Made by a program: the position numbers and the translations under genes
The notes under the pieces: generated by a model
What the model was told of the DNA's origin: nothing
The model's database searches: none
Seen by the model: only the letters and a program-made list of their open reading frames with translations
DNA from: UBA11591 sp040220895
GTDB taxonomy: Bacteria > Bacteroidota > Bacteroidia > Flavobacteriales_E > Vicingaceae
DNA: 64,000 bases
Assembly (NCBI GenBank): GCA_040220895.1
Contig: JAVJVY010000008.1
Location: 124,001 to 188,000 of the forward strand
Reading direction: 5' to 3'
Part shown: piece after piece, positions 53,622 to 62,626 of the stretch
How positions within the stretch are numbered: the first letter of the stretch is position 1
Layout of the letters: each line of letters begins with the position of its first letter

Positions 53622-54752
53622 ATGACCATCGTCCTTGTGATCCTTTGTGTTTTAATTCTGATCGCCCTGATTTACCTGATCTACCTGCACCAGAAACCCT
53701 CGGGTGATGGCGATGCCTTAAAGCAACAACAAGCACTGATGGATTTCAGTTCACGATTGAGTCAGGAAATTGGTGCTGTTCGAAAAGAGATCTCTGAATC
53801 CACGGGTAAAAGCCGTGAAGAAATTCAGAACAGGTTAGACCACATGAACAAGGAATTACTGGGTTTCCAGAAGAGCACCACCGTTACCTTGCAGTCTCAG
53901 TTCGATACCAGTCAAAAGATCATTAAGGACATCACCCAAAAGCTCACTGAAATAGGGGGGACTAACGATCAGGTGCTCGGTTTTGCCAAGCAAATGAAAA
54001 GCCTTGAAAACATATTAAAGAATCCCAAGCAGCGCGGAGTACTGGGGGAGTATTTTCTAGAGACCTTACTCGGCAATGTCTTGGCTCCGAATCAATACCA
54101 AATGCAATACCGCTTTGAATCTGGCGAGATCGTCGATGCCGTGGTTTTCTTTAACAACAAGGTTATTCCGATCGATTCCAAGTTTTCATTAGAGAAATAC
54201 AACATGATGGTTGAGACCGATGATCCGGTTCAGCGCGAGGTCTATGAAAAGGAATTCAAAGGAGACATCAAACGCAGGATCGACGAAACAAGCAAGTACA
54301 TTCGTCCCTCAGAAGGAACAACGGATTTCGCATTTATGTTCGTTCCTGCCGAGGGTATTTACTACAACATGCTAATATACAATGTAGGAACCCTGCAGCT
54401 CAATACGCAAGATTTGATCGAATACGCCTTCAAGAAGCACGTCATCATTGTATCACCAACATCCTTTTACGCATATCTCGAAACTGTCCTGCAAGGCATG
54501 AAAGCGCTCAAGATCGAAGAATCTGTTAAAGAAATTATCAAACGCGTGGGCATTTTGGGCAAGCACCTTGTCACCTTCGAGGAATTCATGAGCAGGCTGG
54601 GAAAAAACCTGGGAATGACAGTGTCAAGCTATAACAAGGCCAGCAAAGAGTTTAAGAAAGTAGACAAGGACGTGATCAAGATTACCGAAGGAGAAGAAGG
54701 CGGAACTTACGAGACCCTCGAAATCGACAAACCTCAAACAGATCAATCGTGA
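53622..54752 (+). CDS. rmuC: DNA recombination protein RmuC
   Basis: A 376-residue RmuC-family protein. It has an N-terminal transmembrane helix (IVLVILCVLILIALIYLIYL), a coiled-coil region (about 35-120) and a C-terminal nuclease-like domain with LGEYFLETLLG, DSKFSLEKYN and TTDFAFMFVPAEGIYYNM. RmuC is linked to limiting DNA inversions, with an unknown biochemical activity. A TATTTTTA element (53598-53605, last base off consensus) lies 16 bases upstream of the ATG. Its stop overlaps the GWxTD gene by GTGA. Confidence 0.93.
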   Translation: MTIVLVILCVLILIALIYLIYLHQKPSGDGDALKQQQALMDFSSRLSQEIGAVRKEISESTGKSREEIQNRLDHMNKELLGFQKSTTVTLQSQFDTSQKIIKDITQKLTEIGGTNDQVLGFAKQMKSLENILKNPKQRGVLGEYFLETLLGNVLAPNQYQMQYRFESGEIVDAVVFFNNKVIPIDSKFSLEKYNMMVETDDPVQREVYEKEFKGDIKRRIDETSKYIRPSEGTTDFAFMFVPAEGIYYNMLIYNVGTLQLNTQDLIEYAFKKHVIIVSPTSFYAYLETVLQGMKALKIEESVKEIIKRVGILGKHLVTFEEFMSRLGKNLGMTVSSYNKASKEFKKVDKDVIKITEGEEGGTYETLEIDKPQTDQS

Positions 54753-56017
54753 AGCCCCTCGTTCTGTCTGTTTTTGTTGGATTGGCACTGGTGTTTCTGG
54801 GTTGCAGACCGAGCCAGCGCGTTGCCAGAAATAACCTGGCGTATCTTTATTACGATGATCCGACCATTATCCACCCTTCGTTTGACTACTTTCATGAATC
54901 CCAGGCAACTACCAGTTTGTATATACGCCTGAGATCTTCGGAAATTCTATACAGTAAAAACAACCCTGAGAAGACCTTCTTGAGCAGAATGGTCTTTCAG
55001 ATCAATGTTTATGAAGATGGAAATCAAAACAAATTAGTTACCAGTGACACCATATTTTTTCTCGATAAAGGAGGCCCGGATACTGAAAAGTACCTGATTG
55101 GAAAAGCAGAACTCGAGCTGCCTACGGGCAAGGATTATTTTGCCGAAGTGACCCTCGATGATCAGTACCGAATGCAATACGTACAGGACATTGTACTGAT
55201 CAGAAAAAAGGATGAGTTGACCAGCGGACATTTTATCGTAAGAGACCTTGAGGGTAATATTCAGTTTGATGATTATCAAGCTCTGGGATCCATTGTCGAC
55301 GTGCAGGTCAGTCCAATGCTAGGGTCTAATAATCTAAAAGCGTACCTTTTAAATGAAAACACCGTACTTCCCGCACCCCCATTTTCGGTGCAAGAGAATA
55401 GGCCAAAACCGGCATCTTACGACAGTCTTTACCCCATTGAATTAAATAAGTCCATGTCCTTTCAGTTGACATTGAATGAACGTGGACTTTACCATGTCAC
55501 GCAATCCGATGTGAATCAAGGTGGTCTTTCGATTCTGGTCGGCGGGTACAATTTCCCCTATATTCAAAGTACGGCAGCCATGGTCGGTCCTTTGCGATAT
55601 ATTACCACGCGTTCTGAATATTCGAGTATTTTGGAAAGTGTTGATCAAAAAAAGGATCTGGATGCGTTTTGGTATAACCTGGCGGGCAATGCTGAAAGGG
55701 CGAGGGAAATAATAGATACGTATTATTCCAGGGTAGAATTGGCAAACAAGAATTTCACCACCGATCGCACGGGCTGGCGAACTGATCGGGGACTGGTTTA
55801 CATTATTTATGGTCCCCCCAATACCGTTACTAAAAATCAAGGATTGGAAAAATGGATCTACAATGAAAAAAATAACATCATGGCCGTTGAATTCACTTTT
55901 ATTAAGGTTAATAACGCGTTCAGCGACAAGGACTTTATGTTGAGTAGATCGGGGGGATTTAAAAGCAGTTGGTACAGGGCCATTGATAATTGGCGTCAGG
56001 GACGAGTATTCCAATGA
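54749..56017 (+). CDS. GWxTD domain lipoprotein
   Basis: A 422-residue lipoprotein: the N-terminus is LALVFLGC, with Cys19 in a lipobox. The C-terminal ~100 residues carry the GWxTD signature as TGWRTDRGLVYIIYGPP. This domain is widespread in Bacteroidota, and its role is unknown. The start is GTG at 54749, overlapping the rmuC stop by four bases, and rlmB begins inside its stop. That tight coupling is unusual for a lipoprotein and an RNA methyltransferase. Confidence 0.85.
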   Translation: MKPLVLSVFVGLALVFLGCRPSQRVARNNLAYLYYDDPTIIHPSFDYFHESQATTSLYIRLRSSEILYSKNNPEKTFLSRMVFQINVYEDGNQNKLVTSDTIFFLDKGGPDTEKYLIGKAELELPTGKDYFAEVTLDDQYRMQYVQDIVLIRKKDELTSGHFIVRDLEGNIQFDDYQALGSIVDVQVSPMLGSNNLKAYLLNENTVLPAPPFSVQENRPKPASYDSLYPIELNKSMSFQLTLNERGLYHVTQSDVNQGGLSILVGGYNFPYIQSTAAMVGPLRYITTRSEYSSILESVDQKKDLDAFWYNLAGNAERAREIIDTYYSRVELANKNFTTDRTGWRTDRGLVYIIYGPPNTVTKNQGLEKWIYNEKNNIMAVEFTFIKVNNAFSDKDFMLSRSGGFKSSWYRAIDNWRQGRVFQ

Positions 56018-56769
56018 AAGATTTAGGCGAATACAAGAATTTGATCTTCGGGACAAGGGCCGTGATGGAAGCCATCCATGCGGGGAAAGAAATTGAAGTG
56101 GTTTTCGTTCAACAGGAGGCAAGAGCGCCTTTGCTTACTGAATTGAGAAAACTACTTAAAGAAAAAGCCATTCCTTCCAAGCAGGTGCCAAAACCCCTTT
56201 TTAACCGATATCGTAATGAGAATCATCAAGGCGTGGTGGCCTCGATTTCGGCTGTTCAATATACAAAGCTTGATTGGCTTCTTCCACAACTTTACGAAAA
56301 AGGTCAAGTGCCCTTCTTTCTGATCTTGGACAAGGTCACAGACGTGCGAAATTTTGGAGCCATATGCCGTTCGGCAAGTTGTTTTGGGGTGCATGCCGTT
56401 ATTATTCCGGCCAAGGGAAGTGCCTTGATCAATGAATTTGCCGTGAAGTCAAGTGCGGGAGCATTGAATCATTTGGACGTCTGTAGGGTTCATTCGTTGA
56501 TGAATACCATGGAATACCTTAAAGACAGCGGAGTCAGTATCATAGCCATAAGTGAAAAAGGTGAAAAGAACTATTCAGAGCTGGTTTACGACAAACCTCT
56601 GGCCCTTGTGATGGGCGCCGAAGATCTTGGAATATCAAAAACCTTATTGGGTGCTTCCGATGAGGTGGTAAAAATCCCTATGCAGGGCCCCATTGAATCG
56701 CTGAATGTCAGTGTCGCAGCGGGTATAGTGCTGAGTCAGGCGCATCAGTCAAGAAGTCGTGAAGCTTAG
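56014..56769 (+). CDS. rlmB: 23S rRNA (guanosine(2251)-2'-O)-methyltransferase RlmB
   Basis: RlmB methylates G2251 of 23S rRNA. The 251 residues from the ATG at 56014 (MKDLGEYKNLIFGTRAV) fit the SpoU family: an N-terminal RNA-binding domain, then NFGAICRSASCFG, LVMGAEDLGIS and the SAM-knot IPMQGPIESLNVSVAAG. A longer frame begins at 55990 but would add residues inside the GWxTD stop. The ATGA overlap with the GWxTD gene and an 11-base overlap with the next gene mark a coupled run. Confidence 0.93.
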   Translation: MKDLGEYKNLIFGTRAVMEAIHAGKEIEVVFVQQEARAPLLTELRKLLKEKAIPSKQVPKPLFNRYRNENHQGVVASISAVQYTKLDWLLPQLYEKGQVPFFLILDKVTDVRNFGAICRSASCFGVHAVIIPAKGSALINEFAVKSSAGALNHLDVCRVHSLMNTMEYLKDSGVSIIAISEKGEKNYSELVYDKPLALVMGAEDLGISKTLLGASDEVVKIPMQGPIESLNVSVAAGIVLSQAHQSRSREA

Positions 56770-58600
56770 CATAAAACAACAATATTTCTTTTTATCGCTG
56801 ATACTGGCGCTGAATGCCTACCTGCGCTTTTTTGGTCTTGGGGATTTTTCACTTTCCAACGACGAATTAAGTGCCGTAGTCAGGCTTCGATTTGATGGAT
56901 TCTCTGACCTTATTAGTCAGGGTGTAATTGCAACAGATCCACATCCCGCAGCCGCCCAGATTTTGATGTTCTATTGGACCAAAGTCGCTGGTTTTAGCCC
57001 TTTTTCGATACGTTTCCCGTTTGCCTTACTTGCCCTGTGCTCGTACTTGTTTTTATTTGATTTATTCAAAAACTGGTTCGGTCCTGTTCGGGCACTTTTG
57101 GCAACGGCATTTATATCGCTAACGGCTTTTTCAATAATCCATGGTCAGCTGGCCAGACCATATGCTATGGGCCTTTTCGCCACTGCTGCTTTTGTTTGGT
57201 CCTGGAATAAATTACTTTTTTCGCATAAGTCCTCTTTGAAATATACCTTGGCCTACATCCTTTCGGGAGCGCTAGCCTGTTACATCCACTACTTTGCCGG
57301 TCTTTTTGCAGGTATTGTGGCCTTAATTGGTATTTATTCAGCCGTTCGAAACAAACGATTTACCCCTTTTTTGCTTGCCAATGTTGGAGTTTTACTTCTT
57401 TTTAGCCCTCATATTCCGATCACTTTGGCACAGTTGTCGAGAGAAGACATCACTGCCTGGATTCCGCCGGTAGAATGGGACTTCATTTTTGAACATATTT
57501 TCACGTTGTTGAACAGATCTGCATTGCTCAGCACCCTGTTCACCTCACTTCTGATTTTTAGTCTCATTACCGCTAAAAACAAGACGAAAGAATCGAAAAT
57601 GCAAATCTACTTTTGTCTGCTTTTTTTCGCCGCTCCAATGATCATTGGCTATTTATACACCATTTTAGTCGGACCCGCCCTGATGGATCGTGTATTGATT
57701 TTCTCGGCGCCCTACTTTTTAGTATTGCCCTTTGCACTATTACCGGAGCTTAACAAAAAGACTTTCTATTTGGCCTTTGCCCTGGCACTGCTCCTTCCTG
57801 CGCTGAGCACCGTCATTGAAACACCATATTCAGCAAGGACGTACACCGAAAATTTCAGGGATATCGCCATTGAATATAAAGGACTGGCAAATAAATATTC
57901 CAGTAACGACCTGGCTGTTTTTGGCAATTACAACAGCCCATGGTACCTTGAGTATTATACTGGAAAAGAAGTTCCCTACTTAATGAGCAAATTGGATAAG
58001 GACTCATTGTTGGCTCAGTACATGCATAAAGTAAGGTCATCAAATTCACAAGCCGTTTTTCTTTCATATGCTTGTACTTATCAGCCCATTGAATGCCTTG
58101 AATATGTTCGGTTGTACTATCCCGAATTGGAAGATCTTGGCCAATACTATAATTCTGGTTTTTGGCTGTTCACCCGCAATCCAGCGCCCAGAGACACCGT
58201 CTTTTCCACCGATTTCCATCCTGATTCTAGCGGTTTAGTAGTTGAATTGACGGGCAATTCCGAATTCTTCAATTTATTTCAGGCAACACTATCAATGATT
58301 CAAGGCACCCAAGTGGTGAACGCGTCTGCCGCATTTAACGGCGCTGTGCCTGATGGAGCAATGATCGTGGTTGAATTGAAATCGCCCACGGGAGACAATT
58401 TGCTTTGGAAGGGCAAAAAACTGCACGATTTTATGATCAATGGCCAAACGGAAATCTTCACTTCCATCCTTTTACCTGCCGATCTGGACGTAACTTGCGA
58501 GCTAAAGGTGTATTTATGGAATCCCGGATTTAGTAACTTGAAGGTCACAAGCGCGTTTGTAATGGGCTTCAAGGATACCTTCTACCCCGATCTTTATTAA
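56759..58600 (+). CDS. GT39-like multi-pass glycosyltransferase
   Basis: A 613-residue membrane protein with about 10-11 transmembrane helices in the first ~370 residues and a soluble C-terminal part. The first loop has the acidic motif SNDELSAV, the Asp/Glu site of GT39/ArnT-type glycosyltransferases that use polyprenyl-linked sugars. The acceptor may be a protein or lipid A; the sequence does not tell. The start is GTG at 56759, overlapping rlmB by 11 bases. Its stop shares TTAA with the convergent gene. Confidence 0.83.
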   Translation: MKLSIKQQYFFLSLILALNAYLRFFGLGDFSLSNDELSAVVRLRFDGFSDLISQGVIATDPHPAAAQILMFYWTKVAGFSPFSIRFPFALLALCSYLFLFDLFKNWFGPVRALLATAFISLTAFSIIHGQLARPYAMGLFATAAFVWSWNKLLFSHKSSLKYTLAYILSGALACYIHYFAGLFAGIVALIGIYSAVRNKRFTPFLLANVGVLLLFSPHIPITLAQLSREDITAWIPPVEWDFIFEHIFTLLNRSALLSTLFTSLLIFSLITAKNKTKESKMQIYFCLLFFAAPMIIGYLYTILVGPALMDRVLIFSAPYFLVLPFALLPELNKKTFYLAFALALLLPALSTVIETPYSARTYTENFRDIAIEYKGLANKYSSNDLAVFGNYNSPWYLEYYTGKEVPYLMSKLDKDSLLAQYMHKVRSSNSQAVFLSYACTYQPIECLEYVRLYYPELEDLGQYYNSGFWLFTRNPAPRDTVFSTDFHPDSSGLVVELTGNSEFFNLFQATLSMIQGTQVVNASAAFNGAVPDGAMIVVELKSPTGDNLLWKGKKLHDFMINGQTEIFTSILLPADLDVTCELKVYLWNPGFSNLKVTSAFVMGFKDTFYPDLY

Positions 58601-60120
58601 TTAACGGGAAGGCCTTCTTTCGATCTCACACCCATTTTTATTTCGATCCACTCGAGTATGTCAAAGTATTCCAACCTTATTCGGTTATGTGGATTTTTAT
58701 AAAGAGTGTTCAATTCATTTTTGAATTCTTTCATGATGTCGTCCGGTGACTGCCTTGCCTGCTGGGCTCTGACCATTCTTTTCATGTATTTTACCACTGC
58801 CGTCTCATATTCGTATTCGCGGTGTTTCTTTTTAATATATCGCGAAGTCGATTTAATGAGGTAATCCAACAGGTCAAAATTTTCCAGTTCATAATGGATC
58901 ACCAGATTTAACAACCGGGCAAAAACAAAAAGATCCTGTCTGAGGTTCGCCTCGTTGTCGTTCAGTACTTTGTTGATGTATTCCAAAGCTTTCTTGTAAT
59001 TACCACTTCCCACATAATGTCTTGAGATATTATAGTAATACACGATAATGTCCTCTTTGCTGATCTTCTTGTGGTATTTCTTTATGCCCTTTACTATTTC
59101 CTGAACTACTTGTTCACCGTGTGTATAATCTCCAAGTTGCTGACATGCCAGTAATTGTGCGATGGTCGAGAAAGTGAAAATTCTGATCTGAAGGTCTGTG
59201 CTGTGAAAGGCGGGCTTTTTTGCCAAAGCCTTCATGTGTCCCAGACACATGTAAAACTGCTCAAACTTGCCGGTTTCGATGTAATAGAGCAGTTGGTGGT
59301 TCAATACCCGTGTGTAACGCTTGGGCAATTCGTTTATAAGCAAGGGATTCTTTTTGAAACGCAGCATGACTTCCTCAAAATTCTTAAAGGCCAGCTCCAT
59401 GTCACGATTAGTCCAGGCACAGAGTCCTTGAATGTAAAAACATGCCGTTGATGCTTTGAGAGATATTGCCGTGTCTTTGCCAATGATCAGGTGGTGATGC
59501 ATGATTTCATCAACCATTTTTCGTTCCTTTTCATTCCTGGTAAATCCACCCTTTCTAAAGACGTAATTGATCTTCGAATAAAGAATTTGGTATTCAGCCA
59601 GGTTTCGTAGCTTTTCAAGTACCAATTCTTCTTCTTCGATAAGTTTATCGATGTTCTGATTGAATTTCCCTCTGGAATACCCCTCTTCAATCAATATCCG
59701 TTGCCAGTCGATAAGTTCAAGCAAGTAGTAAAATTCCTCATGATCGTGGGCAATGTTTTTAGCCTTCCTTACGATCTTTCCACATTCTTTGTACAGGGCC
59801 TTGCTGTATAACAATTCAATATTCTTGATTTCTTCCTGCATCAGTCCTTTGACTGATCTGTCCGAATGGAAATTGCGTAGGCTCTTTAAAATAAGGCCAT
59901 AAAGGTGATTTTTTTCAGAAGGGAGGTGGTCAATAAAGGTCTCTTGGGCAAAGGTATCCTTGATTTTTTCTTCGTCATAGGACGGCTGAGATTCAATGGC
60001 ATCGAATAACTTGACGTAATTTTTCTCGCCGCTCTGAAGAGAAGAGAGCAGTTTAAAATATCTTTTCTCTGATTTGGTAAGTGATTTGATCAGGTGGAAA
60101 AGTTCGTCAGAAGGTTTCAT
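58597..60120 (-). CDS. Helical-repeat (TPR-like) protein of unknown function
   Basis: A 507-residue soluble protein, mainly helical. The N-terminus (MKPSDELFHLIKSLTKSEKRYFKLL) is a compact helix pair conserved in a Bacteroidota group I cannot name. The rest shows paired helices of TPR type (for example IVVYYYNISRHYVGSGNYKKALEYINKVL). No signal peptide is visible, so it is probably cytosolic. Such proteins usually scaffold protein-protein contacts. Its stop overlaps the GT39-like gene by TTAA. Confidence 0.7.
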   Translation of the reverse strand: MKPSDELFHLIKSLTKSEKRYFKLLSSLQSGEKNYVKLFDAIESQPSYDEEKIKDTFAQETFIDHLPSEKNHLYGLILKSLRNFHSDRSVKGLMQEEIKNIELLYSKALYKECGKIVRKAKNIAHDHEEFYYLLELIDWQRILIEEGYSRGKFNQNIDKLIEEEELVLEKLRNLAEYQILYSKINYVFRKGGFTRNEKERKMVDEIMHHHLIIGKDTAISLKASTACFYIQGLCAWTNRDMELAFKNFEEVMLRFKKNPLLINELPKRYTRVLNHQLLYYIETGKFEQFYMCLGHMKALAKKPAFHSTDLQIRIFTFSTIAQLLACQQLGDYTHGEQVVQEIVKGIKKYHKKISKEDIIVYYYNISRHYVGSGNYKKALEYINKVLNDNEANLRQDLFVFARLLNLVIHYELENFDLLDYLIKSTSRYIKKKHREYEYETAVVKYMKRMVRAQQARQSPDDIMKEFKNELNTLYKNPHNRIRLEYFDILEWIEIKMGVRSKEGLPVN

Positions 60121-60141
60121 GATTTTGGGCTATGGAGTTCT

Positions 60142-60149
60142 CAAATATA
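60142..60149 (-). promoter_or_regulatory. -7 box (TATATTTG) for the TPR-like gene
   Basis: TATATTTG on the minus strand lies 21 bases before the ATG at 60120. Confidence 0.5.
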
Positions 60150-60220
60150 CCAATGAAACAAATATGGAATCCAAGAATGGTCAATTTCGAATTCAAATCT
60201 AGCGACTCCTAATTTAGTTG

Positions 60221-60240
60221 ATTGTCTCAATAACGACAAT
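60221..60240. other. Inverted repeat ATTGTC-N8-GACAAT with T-run
   Basis: Six-base arms flank an eight-base loop, and a run of seven T follows on the plus strand. It sits between the two divergent promoters of the TPR-like and M1 peptidase genes. It could be a regulator-binding site or a weak terminator for upstream antisense transcription. Evidence is only the symmetry. Confidence 0.3.
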
Positions 60241-60279
60241 TGGTTTTTTTCATTCAATACAGGAATTCTAAAGATGTAG

Positions 60280-60287
60280 TAACTTCG
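60280..60287 (+). promoter_or_regulatory. -7 box (TAACTTCG) five bases before the M1 peptidase ATG
   Basis: TAACTTCG, a TAnnTTCG variant, ends five bases before the ATG at 60293. If used, the message would be leaderless or nearly so. Confidence 0.4.
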
Positions 60288-60292
60288 ATTTC

Positions 60293-62626
60293 ATGAAAAA
60301 TCGTTTTTTATTGTTCGCCTTTTTAGTTCTTATCTGCTCTTTAAAGGCAGGGTCGCAAAATTTGCGCAGCGATACCGTAGATTTATTGCATACGCACATT
60401 CATCTCGATATCACGGACTTTGCCGGTCAGACCATCAATGGCTATGCCGAGCTGACTTGTACCCCTTTGACGCCAAATGTTGACAATCTTAACCTTGATC
60501 TACTATCACTTACGGTAGATAGCGTGAGGGTCCTTGGTAATACTTCGACATACAATCATAATGACACGTTGCTTTCAATAAAAACCGGCACTTCTTATCA
60601 GGTTGGTGATACTTTTTTGGTACGGATTTTTTATCAGGGCAAGCCATTTAAAGAATCATGGGGAGGGTTTAAGTTTGATGCTCTGCATGCCTTCAATCTA
60701 GGTGTTGGATTTACCACAGATCCCCACAGTTTGGGCCGGGCATGGTTTCCATGTTTCGACAATTTTGTTGAGCGCTCAACATTTTCGTACGAAATTATTA
60801 CCGCCGACGGTAGGACGTCTTATTGCAACGGCAGCATGACTTCACAGGTCAACTTGTTAGGCGATACCATCATGCGGACCTGGGAAATGAATCAGCCAAT
60901 TCCGGCCTACCTGGCCAACGTAGCCGTTTCCGAATACGAAGAACTTAGCTGGAATCACAGTGGCATTGCCGGCAATATCCCTGTTTTGCTTGCCGTAAGG
61001 GCATCGGATAGTGCCAATATGCGTGCCTCATTTACTCACCTGGATGACGCGATTCAAGCGTATGAAACGGCCTTTGGGCCGCATCGATTCAATAAGGTTG
61101 GTTTTTGTGTGGTACCTATGGGCGGCGGTATGGAACACGCCTCAAACATTTCCTACGCGCGCAACGCCGTGACCGGAAATCTCAATAACGAGTCACTGAT
61201 GGCTCATGAACTGGCACATATGTGGTGGGGAGACCTTGTAACCTGCGATAAACAAGAAGAAATGTGGATCAACGAAGGAATGGCCTCCTACGGAGAACAC
61301 CTGTTTTGGGAACACACCTATGGAAGAGACAGGTACCTGAAAGAGGTTAAAGCGAATTTCATGGATTGCATACAGTACCTTCATATTCGCGAAGGAAAAT
61401 ACTGGCCGATTTCGGGAATTCCGCATTCAATGACTTACAGTGGTCATGTTTATAACAAGGGCGCAGTCGTGGGTCACAACTTGAGAGGATACATGGGCGA
61501 TTCACTTTTCTTTGACGGGGTTAAGCGCTTTATGGACGATCATCAGTTTCAGGATGTGAACAGCACGACCCTGCGAGATAAACTCGAACAGTACAGCGGG
61601 CTTGACCTGGATGATTTTTTTGACGACTGGGTATTTGGCCCCGGGTACGCCAATGTTAATATTGATTCAATGGTGGTTAAACCCAGTCCGGGTCTCAATG
61701 ACGTAACGATTTACATTCATCAGAAGAAAAGGGGGAGTGACCACTTCTTTAATAACATGCCCATTGAAGTCAGTTTTTACAACGATCAATTCAATGAGAT
61801 CACCGAAAAAGTCCTTGTAAGTGGAGAGTACAGCAATTTTTCATTTTCTCTGCCCATGAGTCCTGTCTTTGCCGCATTAAATGCCCACGATGAGTTGAAT
61901 TTGGCAACAACGGCCGACCAGGCGGTTTTAAAAGAAAAAGACACCTATGAGTTTATCAATGGAAAGTGGAATTTGGAATTGGAGCAGGCAAATGATTCTA
62001 TTTTATTCAGGGTGGAACACCATTGGGCGCCTGCCGACGAAGGTCCAAGTGATTATCGCATGTCCACTGATCGGTATTGGGAGTTAAGAGGAATTGCCCC
62101 CGGCGGACTGGTCGCAAACGCCGTCATTTATTTTGATGCCCGTGGCAACCAGAGCGGAGGAATTGGAAATCTCGACAATGAACTGCTTGTTGATGGTCCT
62201 GACAGCGTAGTGCTTATGTATCGAAAATACCCCAGTAATGAATGGAAAGAATACGATCACTACGAAAAGTTCCAGTTTGGCCCCTTGCCCTTTGGAAGAA
62301 TGGAACTGGACAGTGTGCTTTTTGGGCAGTACTCCTTTGCTAAAGGCAAAAGTTATTTGGGCCATAATCAGATTGAAGAAGGTCAATTGGATGTTCGGCT
62401 ATATCCAAATCCGGCGAGCAGCAAAATTAGAATTGAAAACAGGGGTGACGCTGACCTGAAATTACAAATGCGACTCTTTGATGCCACTGGTAAAATGCTA
62501 TGGCAACAGGCATATACCAAAAGCATTGACATCGACACATCTACTTTCAGAACAGGGACTTATTTTGTTGTCATGCTAAATGAGGGCAAACAAGTCTGGT
62601 GCGGTCAATTTGTGGTAGCTCCTTAA
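60293..62626 (+). CDS. M1-family aminopeptidase with T9SS sorting domain
   Basis: A 777-residue secreted zinc metallopeptidase. It has a signal peptide (FLLFAFLVLICSLKAGS), the exopeptidase motif MGGGMEHAS and the zinc site HELAH (305-309) with the second ligand E328, giving HExxH-x18-E. The last ~80 residues (RLYPNPASSKIRIEN to GQFVVAP) form a type A T9SS sorting domain. It is thus a surface or secreted peptidase for nutrient use. Its stop shares TTAA with proline dehydrogenase, which could use proline released from peptides; that link is inference. Confidence 0.93.
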   Translation: MKNRFLLFAFLVLICSLKAGSQNLRSDTVDLLHTHIHLDITDFAGQTINGYAELTCTPLTPNVDNLNLDLLSLTVDSVRVLGNTSTYNHNDTLLSIKTGTSYQVGDTFLVRIFYQGKPFKESWGGFKFDALHAFNLGVGFTTDPHSLGRAWFPCFDNFVERSTFSYEIITADGRTSYCNGSMTSQVNLLGDTIMRTWEMNQPIPAYLANVAVSEYEELSWNHSGIAGNIPVLLAVRASDSANMRASFTHLDDAIQAYETAFGPHRFNKVGFCVVPMGGGMEHASNISYARNAVTGNLNNESLMAHELAHMWWGDLVTCDKQEEMWINEGMASYGEHLFWEHTYGRDRYLKEVKANFMDCIQYLHIREGKYWPISGIPHSMTYSGHVYNKGAVVGHNLRGYMGDSLFFDGVKRFMDDHQFQDVNSTTLRDKLEQYSGLDLDDFFDDWVFGPGYANVNIDSMVVKPSPGLNDVTIYIHQKKRGSDHFFNNMPIEVSFYNDQFNEITEKVLVSGEYSNFSFSLPMSPVFAALNAHDELNLATTADQAVLKEKDTYEFINGKWNLELEQANDSILFRVEHHWAPADEGPSDYRMSTDRYWELRGIAPGGLVANAVIYFDARGNQSGGIGNLDNELLVDGPDSVVLMYRKYPSNEWKEYDHYEKFQFGPLPFGRMELDSVLFGQYSFAKGKSYLGHNQIEEGQLDVRLYPNPASSKIRIENRGDADLKLQMRLFDATGKMLWQQAYTKSIDIDTSTFRTGTYFVVMLNEGKQVWCGQFVVAP

